NCBI GenBank assembly: GCA_050288625.1
Contig: JBNKEE010000062.1
Span: forward strand, 1-64,000
Direction of reading: 5' to 3'
DNA length: 64,000 nucleotides
Source: JAAGZL01 sp050288625
GTDB taxonomy: Bacteria > Pseudomonadota > Gammaproteobacteria > Chromatiales > Chromatiaceae
The notes below the pieces were generated by a model, which did not search any database, was not told the DNA's origin, and saw nothing but the letters and a program-made list of their open reading frames with translations. Every line of letters starts with the position of its first letter. Position 1 is the first letter of the stretch. Below, one piece after another: positions 45,314 through 52,425 of the stretch. The position numbers and the translations under genes were made by a program.

Positions 45314-45474
45314 ATTTTGGCTACCGATAGTTATTTTCTGATGTTGTCTCAATTATTCAAAATTGCGTCGCATGTCACTTTGTTAGTCCCATCTCAAGGT
45401 ATTATACTTAAAGCGTTAGTCATGAGAATGGCAACTGTGGCCCTATGCCTTCGGGTAGAGAGTAGTAGGTATAT

Positions 45475-45732
45475 ATGTCTGATTCTGAAGATAAAAATGT
45501 AGATAAGCAATGGCCTAAGGTTAGCGTCAGCGGTCTAGAGGCGGATATTGCATATTTCGATGCCCGCTTGTCTATGCTGGAGGATAATGTCACAACCACC
45601 CACCAGGAGGCCCAAACCAAGGCCTTTAAGGCCTTGGAGTCCACCCTTATCGGGATGTTGTTAAAGGTACGTATGCAGTCTGGCGACGATACAAAACGTA
45701 GAAAAAAGAAAAAAAAGCCAAGTACGGATTGA
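45475..45732 (+). CDS. small hypothetical protein with Lys-rich C-terminus
   Basis: An 85-residue protein. The first two-thirds form a probable helical region (GLEADIAYFDARLSMLEDNV) and the C-terminus ends KRRKKKKK. There is no signal or membrane segment. I do not recognise it. It is divergent from fumarase and convergent with the DUF2934 gene, which has a Lys-rich tail of its own. Confidence 0.5.
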   Translation: MSDSEDKNVDKQWPKVSVSGLEADIAYFDARLSMLEDNVTTTHQEAQTKAFKALESTLIGMLLKVRMQSGDDTKRRKKKKKPSTD

Positions 45733-45756
45733 TAAGTACCCTCGTGGTTGCTTACA

Positions 45757-46050
45757 TCATTTTAGCTCCTTGCTGATCATCTTTTCCGCCTCAATCCAAT
45801 CATCCAGTTCATAGTTTCCTTGATGGCCGCGTTTCTGTGCGAGGTAATATGCTGCGGTACGAATCATCTCGATCCGTTCTTCCGCACTTATCTTTTTCTT
45901 CTGTTTTGAATTTTTAGGTGCTTTGATTTTATGTTTGTCCTTTTTCGGTTTTTTATCCTTTACGTCCTTTTTTTTGACTGAAATTTTCTTCCCTTTTTTC
46001 TTGGTTTCATCCTTGTTTTTTTTCTTAGCCTTAGGTTTGTCTTTAGCCAT
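45757..46050 (-). CDS. DUF2934 protein with Lys-rich N-terminal tail
   Basis: A 97-residue protein. The first 55 or so residues are nearly all Lys with some Asp and Glu, like a histone-H1-type tail, and the rest is the DUF2934 core (EERIEMIRTAAYYLAQKRG, DDWIEAEKMI). DUF2934 is a short helical domain of unknown role. The basic tail suggests nucleic acid binding, which is inference. The long T-rich run on the plus strand reflects the lysine codons. Confidence 0.75.
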   Translation of the reverse strand: MAKDKPKAKKKNKDETKKKGKKISVKKKDVKDKKPKKDKHKIKAPKNSKQKKKISAEERIEMIRTAAYYLAQKRGHQGNYELDDWIEAEKMISKELK

Positions 46051-46157
46051 GATCTCCTTGCCTCCTTACAGGTAGCTTACATTTTGTTGGGTGATCTATC
46101 TGTCCTGATCGCAGGATAAAATTGATTTGTTACAAGGATATTAATTGGTTTCCAGAT

Positions 46158-46604
46158 CTATTTTGACAGCGCCCAGATGCCTATTTTGTGTTTTTTTGCC
46201 CTCTGCATAGTCTTTGAGTATAGATTATTATCCAACACTGTTTGAAAGTCTGGTTTGTGTATGACAAGACCTGCTGATAGCAGTCGTAGGTTGATATCTG
46301 AGTCACCTAGCAGCACCTTGCCTATCGGATGCCCCCAGCGATTACTTATGCGAAATTCTACGGTTACCGGCCGCCCAGCTACCAGAGTAGAAAGCCTTTT
46401 CTTGGCCGCACGCCCCAAGCTGGTTGTTAGTGGCGGTGCTTGTATTCCCAGAAGTTGAATCTGAATATGCTGGTTGTTATCTGTTGTAAGCAGTAGCTTG
46501 TCGCCGCTGATAATTTGAGATGGCCGTCCGGACAGAGTTGCTGCTACTGTTTCCTGCGTCAGCAGCAGAATTGTAATAAGAAATAAGACATATTTTCTAT
46601 TCAT
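46158..46604 (-). CDS. thermonuclease-like (SNase fold) secreted protein
   Basis: A 148-residue protein with a signal peptide (LLTQETVAA near residues 15-23) and an SNase-like OB-fold: SGDKLLLTTDNNQHIQIQLLGI, then AAKKRLSTLVAGRPVTVEF, RWGHPIGKVLLGDSDINLRLLSAG (in part). The catalytic Arg-Glu-Arg set of true nucleases is not clearly kept; the first conserved Arg/Asp of the 'RLxGIDAPE' motif reads LLGIQAPP. It may therefore be an inactive or altered member. Function unknown. Confidence 0.65.
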   Translation of the reverse strand: MNRKYVLFLITILLLTQETVAATLSGRPSQIISGDKLLLTTDNNQHIQIQLLGIQAPPLTTSLGRAAKKRLSTLVAGRPVTVEFRISNRWGHPIGKVLLGDSDINLRLLSAGLVIHKPDFQTVLDNNLYSKTMQRAKKHKIGIWALSK

Positions 46605-46617
46605 AATTCAGAGAAAT

Positions 46618-46729
46618 ATGGCGCCCCCGTCACGATTATTCGCCGCTTTGCGGCCCACCCCTGCGGGGCTGCCGTCGCTTTGCTCCTGCGTTCTGCGCAA
46701 CCTTTGGTGGCTTGTTGAACGTGTGACCT
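46618..46729 (-). pseudogene. broken copy of the tRNA-Arg 3' half
   Basis: Two blocks match the tRNA-Arg gene 20 bp away. ATGGCGCCCCCG-T-CACGATT (46618-46637) matches its acceptor and T-stem 3' end with one change, and GAACGTGTGACCT (46717-46729) matches the T-stem 5' side. They flank a 79-bp insert where the T-loop would be. The insert is GC-rich with short hairpins. No anticodon half is present, so it is not a functional tRNA. Confidence 0.7.
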
Positions 46730-46748
46730 CGCGTGACTGGATATTAAA

Positions 46749-46825
46749 TGGCGCCCCCGACACGATTCGAACGTGTGACCTTCCGCTTAGGAGGCGGATG
46801 CTCTATCCTGCTGAGCTACGGGGGC
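46749..46825 (-). tRNA. tRNA-Arg (anticodon CCT)
   Basis: A 77-nt cloverleaf read from the minus strand. Acceptor GCCCCCG pairs with CGGGGGC, with discriminator G and encoded CCA. The anticodon stem TCCGC/GCGGA encloses loop CTCCTAA, giving anticodon CCT (reads AGG). The T-arm is ACACG-TTCGAAT-CGTGT. It lies eight bases downstream of tRNA-Ala in the direction of transcription. Confidence 0.96.
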
Positions 46826-46833
46826 AAGGATTT

Positions 46834-46909
<76 letters not shown>

Positions 46910-46954
46910 AATAGGTTGGTTATTCTAAACTTGTTTGTCGGCGGCTGCCAATAT

Positions 46955-47440
46955 TTAGGCTTTGGTGTGTAGATTATTTGATTTGCTGAACTGGGTTTCG
47001 CCCTGCTGGCTGTAAGTGCCGGTTAAGTTTTCTTTGCCACTTAGGATATCCAGTGCCTGTTTAACCCTGCGTTGACCAATGGCTATGATGCCGCCATTTA
47101 TTTCGTTTTGCTTCTGGAGCTGTTTTGCTGTGGCCTTCAGTTCACCCCAATTGGAATGAAGTTGGACATCTTGTGTTGCTGAAGCTACAGCTTTCTCTAT
47201 TCCCTGTTCGTCACTGCTCAGTCCAAGTTCTTGCATGAAACGGTTACGATCACTGATGTTCCGTTCCATCAGACGCATATGTTCCAGCTTTTTATTGCTG
47301 GTGGACTTTATCTTTTCCGGATCACCCACGCTAAGCACTTCATGTTCGTTTTTCAGCAACTCGAGCATGGTCCTTGCCATCTCTAGATCGGTAGCGATGA
47401 GGGAGGATAGAGTCCCTCTCTGTTCAGAGGTTAATTGCAT
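46955..47440 (-). CDS. flgN: flagellar chaperone FlgN-like protein
   Basis: A 161-residue, mostly helical protein of the FlgN family (DLEMARTMLELLKNEHEVL; KKLEHMRLMERNI; INGGIIAIGQRRVKQALDIL). FlgN binds the hook-filament junction proteins FlgK and FlgL before export. It is directly downstream of flgM (18 bp), as in most gammaproteobacteria, and shares its sigma-28 promoter. The tRNA genes lie just beyond its stop. Confidence 0.88.
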   Translation of the reverse strand: MQLTSEQRGTLSSLIATDLEMARTMLELLKNEHEVLSVGDPEKIKSTSNKKLEHMRLMERNISDRNRFMQELGLSSDEQGIEKAVASATQDVQLHSNWGELKATAKQLQKQNEINGGIIAIGQRRVKQALDILSGKENLTGTYSQQGETQFSKSNNLHTKA

Positions 47441-47458
47441 GTAGTTGCCTAGGATGAT

Positions 47459-47782
47459 TTAAGACAAGAAACTTTTTTCCATCTCCACAAGGTTATTGGC
47501 TGCATCGGCCTCACTTAGTTCCAACGTTCCGGTCGCCAAAGCACGCTGAACATCGGACACCCTTTGTACATCCACCACCGGAAGATCTGCGATTCTGTCT
47601 TCCAGAGCCCGCAACTGCATAGCGGAATCTGTCAGGCTTACTCTATCGCTTCCACCGTTGCTTGGCGATGATGTCGGCGCTTGTCGATTGTTGCTGTTTG
47701 TAGAGGAGGTAGCATTAACGTTACTGCTGTCTCCGGTATCCTGAATCGGCTTGCCAGGTACGCCACTAATTTCAATCGTCAT
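47459..47782 (-). CDS. flgM: anti-sigma-28 factor FlgM
   Basis: A 107-residue protein. The N-terminal half is Ser/Asn-rich and disordered; the C-terminal half (DRVSLTDSAMQLRALEDRIADL, in part, and VSDVQRALATGTLEL) is the FlgM fold that holds sigma-28 until the hook is complete and FlgM is exported. A near-perfect sigma-28 promoter lies 37 bp upstream, so it is feedback-regulated by its own target. Confidence 0.93.
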   Translation of the reverse strand: MTIEISGVPGKPIQDTGDSSNVNATSSTNSNNRQAPTSSPSNGGSDRVSLTDSAMQLRALEDRIADLPVVDVQRVSDVQRALATGTLELSEADAANNLVEMEKSFLS

Positions 47783-47818
47783 AGTACACCTTTGTTAGTT
47801 CCTATCCATACACTCGTT

Positions 47819-47845
47819 TTATCGGCCATTGCTTTTTGTACTTTA
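47819..47845 (-). promoter_or_regulatory. sigma-28 promoter of flgM-flgN
   Basis: On the minus strand, TAAAGTAC (47845-47838), an 11-base spacer and a perfect GCCGATAA (47826-47819). This matches the enterobacterial TAAAGTTT-N11-GCCGATAA consensus in spacing and nearly in sequence. Transcription should begin about 30 bp before flgM. Confidence 0.88.
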
Positions 47846-47903
47846 ACCAAATAAGGATTCTTATGATTATTTTTACCAAAAAGTTACGAACCTGGTTCAC
47901 ATT

Positions 47904-48635
47904 TTACATAGGCACTTCAACTATTCCAGGGGCAATGACCCTGGCGTCGATCTCCCTGTTAGAACTTTCATTCCTTACTCTGATAATTTGTCCCAGACTT
48001 CCATTTTGCAGTGCCTTGCCCATCATGCGAACCTGAATCGATTCTTTGCTTGCCTGAATGATAACTCGAGTATTGCGCTTTACTGTAAGTGGTTTATCCA
48101 GTTGGTGTGGTGTGAGAACTTGATGTCGCCGTACCCTTTGACGTAACTTTTTCCCTACTGCTGCGCTAGTTTCTTCCAGGTAGCCACGATGTAGTCTTGA
48201 AATGTCCCTCTTTTCCATGGTTATATCGCCTGGGCCGATTACAGACCCGCGTGGCATGCTTCTCTTTGAGACGACTACTTCCGCCATTACTTTGACGGAT
48301 ACAGGCACAAATAGGCTCCATGGGTTTGCACCATTACACCTAACTCCCACGGTTATTTTGCCAGTCTGCTTCTTTCCTTGAGGGGTATAACTCTCCAACG
48401 GCTTGTCACACTGTTTCAGCCGCAGGCGACTGTCCAGGTGTCCTGCTATCACCTCCGGAGGTGATGCGTATTCCCCGCTTTGGTCCAGTATATGCTGACG
48501 TGCTGTATCCATTATGCTTTCATGGGACTGATATTCTGCCGCCATAATACTGGATGTGGTAGAGACCCATAATAGGGCCAAAGCCACGGAATATATGGTT
48601 ATGACAGGGATTATTTTGATGTTGTTTGAGACCAT
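47904..48635 (-). CDS. flgA: flagellar P-ring formation chaperone FlgA
   Basis: A periplasmic chaperone for FlgI assembly, about 243 residues. The signal anchor is ITIYSVALALLWVSTTSSIMAA, in part; the SAF domain begins around VVSKRSMPRGSVIGPGDI and the C-terminal domain ends VIAPGIVEVPM. The start at ATG 48635 is chosen because a sigma-54 promoter ends at 48673; the longer TTG at 48677 would lie within the promoter. It is divergent from cheV. Confidence 0.9.
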   Translation of the reverse strand: MVSNNIKIIPVITIYSVALALLWVSTTSSIMAAEYQSHESIMDTARQHILDQSGEYASPPEVIAGHLDSRLRLKQCDKPLESYTPQGKKQTGKITVGVRCNGANPWSLFVPVSVKVMAEVVVSKRSMPRGSVIGPGDITMEKRDISRLHRGYLEETSAAVGKKLRQRVRRHQVLTPHQLDKPLTVKRNTRVIIQASKESIQVRMMGKALQNGSLGQIIRVRNESSNREIDARVIAPGIVEVPM

Positions 48636-48672
48636 ATCTGTATGTTGTTTTGCTAATGCTATTAAACTTGCA

Positions 48673-48688
48673 TGCAAGTGATATGCCA
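48673..48688 (-). promoter_or_regulatory. sigma-54 promoter of flgA
   Basis: On the minus strand TGGCATATCACTTGCA, with GG (at -24) and GC (at -12) ten bases apart. It matches the TGGCAC-N5-TTGCA consensus in nearly every position. The transcript would start near 48662, 27 bases before the flgA ATG. A FlrC/FleR-type activator is expected, by analogy. Confidence 0.82.
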
Positions 48689-48713
48689 GTAATCGCTGGT
48701 CATGCTCTGCGGT

Positions 48714-48740
48714 TAAAGTAAAGTTTTGGGTTGCCGCTAT
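48714..48740 (+). promoter_or_regulatory. sigma-28 promoter of cheV-cheR
   Basis: TAAAGTAA (48714-48721), an 11-base spacer, then GCCGCTAT (48733-48740). It lies 32 bp upstream of cheV, in the flgA-cheV divergent gap. Spacing is exactly that of the flgM and fliC sites. Confidence 0.8.
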
Positions 48741-48772
48741 ATCCTGGGTGAGAAGAATATACGGGGCAGATA

Positions 48773-49708
48773 ATGGCGGGAATCCTTGAAGGCGTTGATC
48801 AGCGTACCAATTTGGCAGGGCATAACCGCATGGAGCTGCTTTTGTTTAGATTGTCGGGGCGGCAACGATATGGCATCAACGTCTTTAAGGTGCAGGAGGT
48901 AATAACCTGCCCAGAACTCACGGATATTCCTGGTTCGCACCCTGTAGTATGTGGTGTAGCGAAATTGCGTGGAAAGACCGTAACGGTTATAGATCTTTCC
49001 ATGGCTATAGGCGGTCGCTCGTTGGGGGACCCGAAAGATCACTTCGTTGTGATAACAGAGTACAATCGCCGGGTCCAGGGTTTTTTAGTTGGCTCAGTTG
49101 ATCGTATCATTAATATTAATTGGAAAGATATCCTGCCTCCACCAAAAGGGGTGTCGGACGAAAGTTATATGACTGCTGTTACCAAGATTGATGATGAGCT
49201 GGTTGAGATCATTGATGTTGAAAAGGTTATGCAGGAGGTTATGGGTATAAGTTGCAATATTTCAGATGGTGTTATTGATGATGCGGTCAAAGGACATGGA
49301 TGTCATGTTTTGGTGGTAGATGACTCCAGCGTGGCGCGTAAGCAGATAAAGCGAGTGCTGGATAAAATGGGGGTCGAAGCCACCCTTTGCACCGATGGCA
49401 AAGATGGGTTGAGACAACTCAGAGAATGGGTGGCTGAAGGAATAAATCTAAGGGAGTGGTTGCCATTGATCATATCAGATGTAGAGATGCCGGAGATGGA
49501 CGGTTATTCTCTAACTTCAGCCATTCGTAAAGATCCAGAATTGCATGAGTTACATATTATCCTCCATACTTCGCTCAGTGGTGTGTTTAACCAAGCCATG
49601 GTGGAGAAGGTTGGGGCAAACCAGTTTCTTGCTAAGTATGAACCAGATGAACTGACCAAGATGGTTCAGGATCGCCTGCTTGAGCACATGGCTGAGCAAG
49701 AACGTTAA
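48773..49708 (+). CDS. cheV: chemotaxis coupling protein CheV
   Basis: A 311-residue fusion of a CheW-like coupling domain (residues 1-165; RQRYGINVFKVQEVI, VDRIININWKDILPP) and a response-regulator domain (VVDDSSVARKQIKR, ISDVEMPEMDG with the phospho-acceptor Asp, HTSLSG, FLAKYEP with the Lys). It links receptors to CheA and can be phosphorylated. CheR follows, and both precede the flgB operon, a layout typical of polar-flagellated gammaproteobacteria. Confidence 0.95.
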   Translation: MAGILEGVDQRTNLAGHNRMELLLFRLSGRQRYGINVFKVQEVITCPELTDIPGSHPVVCGVAKLRGKTVTVIDLSMAIGGRSLGDPKDHFVVITEYNRRVQGFLVGSVDRIININWKDILPPPKGVSDESYMTAVTKIDDELVEIIDVEKVMQEVMGISCNISDGVIDDAVKGHGCHVLVVDDSSVARKQIKRVLDKMGVEATLCTDGKDGLRQLREWVAEGINLREWLPLIISDVEMPEMDGYSLTSAIRKDPELHELHIILHTSLSGVFNQAMVEKVGANQFLAKYEPDELTKMVQDRLLEHMAEQER

Positions 49709-49726
49709 TAACATATGGAATAACTA

Positions 49727-50560
49727 GTGGTAAAGAACAATATGCTTGGTCCAGGAGAATATGAGGCGTTCCAGAAGTATCTACAGGATGCCTGTGGAAT
49801 CGTCCTTGGCCATGGTAAGGAATACCTTGTTACTAGTCGCCTTTCATCTTTATTGCAGTCCAATAACATTGGGTCAGTCGGTGAACTTTTACGGCAGCTT
49901 CAGAAACCCAACAATAAAAGTTTGCAAGTAAGTATTATCGATGCAATGACTACTAACGAAACCTTTTGGTTTCGCGATATGCCTCACTACCAGATTCTAA
50001 TCGATCAAATCTTGCCGGAAGCTGAGTCAAGACCCGGAAGGTCTATGCGTATATGGTCTGCCGCCTGCTCATCTGGGCAGGAGCCTTACAATATCAGTAT
50101 GACCGTACAGAAATATATCTCTTCCAACCCTGGCCGTCTCTCAGGCGGTGTTGAGATTATGGGGACAGATATATCTAACCGGATGTTGGAAGAGGCTAAA
50201 AAGGGGATCTATTGTGGCATAGCGGCGTCGCGTGGATTGAGTGCGGAACAGAGTAAACGTTTCTTCATTCCGCATGATGGTTGTATTGAAGTGCGTCCTG
50301 AGATACGCAGGCGTGTATCTTTTCGTTACCATAATATGACCGAAAGCTATGCGTTGATGGGACGCTTTGATGTGATTTTTTGTAGGAACGTGCTCATCTA
50401 TTTTTCATCTGAGAAGAAGGCGGACATCATCGCACGCATGGCACGCGTGCTTAACCCAAGAGGTTATCTGTTCCTTGGTTCTACCGAGTCTCTTACTGCC
50501 CATTCTGATCTGTTTGAGATGGTCAATAGAGATGGCGGCATAGTCTATCGCCTTAAATAG
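49727..50560 (+). CDS. cheR: chemotaxis receptor methyltransferase CheR
   Basis: Methylates glutamates of chemoreceptors with SAM. It has 277 residues. The N-terminal helical domain is followed by TTNETFWFRDMPHYQIL, IWSAACSSGQEPYNI (SAM site) and DVIFCRNVLIYFS. GTG 49727 and ATG 49742 are both possible starts; a GGAA sits 6-7 bases before the GTG. It is co-transcribed with cheV, 18 bp upstream. Confidence 0.95.
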   Translation: MVKNNMLGPGEYEAFQKYLQDACGIVLGHGKEYLVTSRLSSLLQSNNIGSVGELLRQLQKPNNKSLQVSIIDAMTTNETFWFRDMPHYQILIDQILPEAESRPGRSMRIWSAACSSGQEPYNISMTVQKYISSNPGRLSGGVEIMGTDISNRMLEEAKKGIYCGIAASRGLSAEQSKRFFIPHDGCIEVRPEIRRRVSFRYHNMTESYALMGRFDVIFCRNVLIYFSSEKKADIIARMARVLNPRGYLFLGSTESLTAHSDLFEMVNRDGGIVYRLK

Positions 50561-50833
50561 AGATTTTTCTGATCTTCTCCATTCTTCCAACTTTGGACTA
50601 AACTTTGCCGCTCAGGCGGACGCTGTTTGCCGCGAGGTCGGCAATTATTACTATCCCATTCCGCCTAAACTATCTGCTGACTGCTCGGATCAGAGCGCAC
50701 TTTATCAAGATAAATATATTGATAATTCAATAAGATAGAGCGCAATGGCCATGTAGTTACCGGCCGAATGACCATATTTGGCATGAAGCCTGCTCTATGG
50801 GGGGTAAGAGATTGCGTTTGGAGTAGGTTAACG
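50561..50833 (+). other. flgB operon control region
   Basis: These 273 bases have no gene. The sigma-54 promoter lies at 50778-50794. A GCCGCTCAGGCGGA hairpin occurs at about 50608-50621. No obvious activator sites were recognised. Confidence 0.4.
50778..50794 (+). promoter_or_regulatory. sigma-54 promoter of the flgB operon
   Basis: TTGGCATGAAGCCTGCT: GG and GC are ten bases apart, as sigma-54 requires, and TGGCATG matches the -24 box well. The transcript would start near 50805, about 29 bases before flgB. It fits the known class III position of flgB operons in polar-flagellated bacteria. Confidence 0.78.
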
Positions 50834-51223
50834 ATGAAATTTGATCAGGTATTTGGTATCCACGAGCAGGCCCTAAAGCTGAGAGCAAGACGGGCAGAGG
50901 TGTTGGCTGGGAACATCGCCAACGTGGATACTCCCGGATACAAGGCCAGGGATTTTGATTTTCACCATGTACTGCAGAATGAGGTAAATGCCTCCCAGCA
51001 TCTCGCTACAACCAAGCCAGGACATATTCAGGTAGGCATGGGAGTAGTCCCGGCGAGCCAGATGGGTTACCGGGTTCCAAGCCAGCCTAGTCTCGACGGC
51101 AACACAGTTGATTCCCAGTTGGAGCATGCGGCGTTTGCAAGCAATGCTCTGGAGTATCAGGCCAGCTTGCGTTTTGTCTCTGGCCAGGTCAGGACCTTAA
51201 TGACGGCAATCAAGGGTCAATAA
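50834..51223 (+). CDS. flgB: flagellar basal-body rod protein FlgB
   Basis: A 129-residue proximal rod protein. LRARRAEVLAGNIANVDTPGYKARDFDF is the conserved N-terminal rod motif (shown in part). The start is ATG 50834 (MKFDQVFGIHEQAL); the longer frame to 50768 would overlap the sigma-54 promoter. FlgC follows two bases later. Confidence 0.95.
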   Translation: MKFDQVFGIHEQALKLRARRAEVLAGNIANVDTPGYKARDFDFHHVLQNEVNASQHLATTKPGHIQVGMGVVPASQMGYRVPSQPSLDGNTVDSQLEHAAFASNALEYQASLRFVSGQVRTLMTAIKGQ

Positions 51224-51225
51224 TC

Positions 51226-51639
51226 ATGTCAATGTTCAAGATATTTGATACGGCTGCTTCTGGAATGAGCGCGCAGAGTATGCGTTTGAATCTGGTGGCT
51301 AGCAATATGGCCAATGTGGATTCTATCAGCAGCAGTATGGATCAGACTTATCGCGCACGCCAGCCTGTATTTAGGGCCATGTTGGATCAGATCAACCCGA
51401 ATGACTCGGCGGTCGGTGTGAAACTTATGGGCGTGATGGAGAGCCAGGCGCCACTACGAATGGAATATGCGCCTGACCATCCTCAGGCCAACGAAGATGG
51501 TTACATATTCCGTTCCAACGTAAACATGATTGAGGAGATGGCGAATATGATCTCGGCGTCACGCTCCTATCAAAGTAATGTCGAAGTGGTTAACGCAACT
51601 AAACAGTTGATGTCTGCAACCCTGCGTATGGGTGAGTAA
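51226..51639 (+). CDS. flgC: flagellar basal-body rod protein FlgC
   Basis: A 137-residue rod protein. GMSAQSMRLNLVASNMANVDS is the N-terminal heptad motif and MIEEMANMISASRSYQSNVEV the C-terminal one (both in part). It is the second gene of the flgB operon. An 82-bp gap with small hairpins separates it from flgD. Confidence 0.95.
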   Translation: MSMFKIFDTAASGMSAQSMRLNLVASNMANVDSISSSMDQTYRARQPVFRAMLDQINPNDSAVGVKLMGVMESQAPLRMEYAPDHPQANEDGYIFRSNVNMIEEMANMISASRSYQSNVEVVNATKQLMSATLRMGE

Positions 51640-51672
51640 AACGATAGAAGCGATTATTTATGATTGAACTTA

Positions 51673-51702
51673 GCCCGAAAGGGCGAGGCCCAGGGAGAGG
51701 CC
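51673..51702 (+). other. short RNA hairpins between flgC and flgD
   Basis: GCCC-GAAA-GGGC (51673-51684) is a hairpin closed by a GNRA tetraloop. GGCC (51687-51690) and GGCC (51699-51702) form a second palindrome. They lie just before the AAGGAG ribosome site of flgD and could affect its translation. Confidence 0.4.
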
Positions 51703-51721
51703 GAGCAATAAGGAGAGAAAA

Positions 51722-52399
51722 ATGAGTGTAATAACCAATGATGCCACTAATGCCTATGCGGCTCTCGGTCTGAGCAATGAGATTGAGAGTACGCAGGATA
51801 ATACTTTGGCTATGGAAGACTTCTTGAATCTGATGGTTACCGAACTTACCCATCAAGATCCATTTAAGCCTATGGAAAACTCCGAGATGGCGACCCAGAT
51901 CTCGCAGTTTGCTACGGTATCAGGGATCGATGATTTGAATGACTCATTTACCAATCTTTCCAATACCTTGATATCAGATCAGACCCTACAGGCGGCGAAC
52001 CTGGTTGGTCACGATGTGCTGGCTCCTATCAGCACCGGGTATCTGTCCAGTGGCGGCACGATTGAAGGGGTTGTTGGTCTTTACTCTTCGGCCAGCGATG
52101 TAACGATTCAGGTATACGACAGTTCAGGCGCTCTGGTACGCGAGATAAATATGGGGACCCAGGATAAAGGTGAGGTCTCTTTCACTTGGGACGGCTTGAC
52201 CGAAAACGGGTCCTACGCCGGTGACGGAGTTTATACCATTTCCGCCACATCCAACCAGGACGGTGAATCTGTTGTTCCTTACACCTTGATCAAGGCCAAG
52301 GTTACCAGTGTCAGCCTGGGTGGGGCAGGGCAGGAGATGGCCCTGAATCTGGAAGGGCTGGGACCGATTTCTTTCAGTGATGTGGCTGAGATTCAATGA
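51722..52399 (+). CDS. flgD: flagellar hook assembly protein FlgD
   Basis: A 225-residue hook-capping scaffold. The N-terminal FLNLMVTELTHQDPFKPMENSEM (in part) is the FlgD signature, and the C-terminal part is a FlgD Ig-like and Tudor-type domain. It caps the growing hook of FlgE, whose gene follows 26 bp later. Confidence 0.95.
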   Translation: MSVITNDATNAYAALGLSNEIESTQDNTLAMEDFLNLMVTELTHQDPFKPMENSEMATQISQFATVSGIDDLNDSFTNLSNTLISDQTLQAANLVGHDVLAPISTGYLSSGGTIEGVVGLYSSASDVTIQVYDSSGALVREINMGTQDKGEVSFTWDGLTENGSYAGDGVYTISATSNQDGESVVPYTLIKAKVTSVSLGGAGQEMALNLEGLGPISFSDVAEIQ

Positions 52400-52425
52400 T
52401 TAACGTTTAAGAGAGGAAAACACAA

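Noticed and set aside
46618..46825. Integrated element at tRNA-Arg
   Set aside because: There is a partial tRNA 3' copy, but no integrase, no cargo and only about 20 bp between copy and tRNA.
50600..50640. Extra sigma-28 promoter upstream of flgB
   Set aside because: TAAACTTT at about 50599 has no GCCG-type -10 at the right distance; the sigma-54 site explains the operon better.
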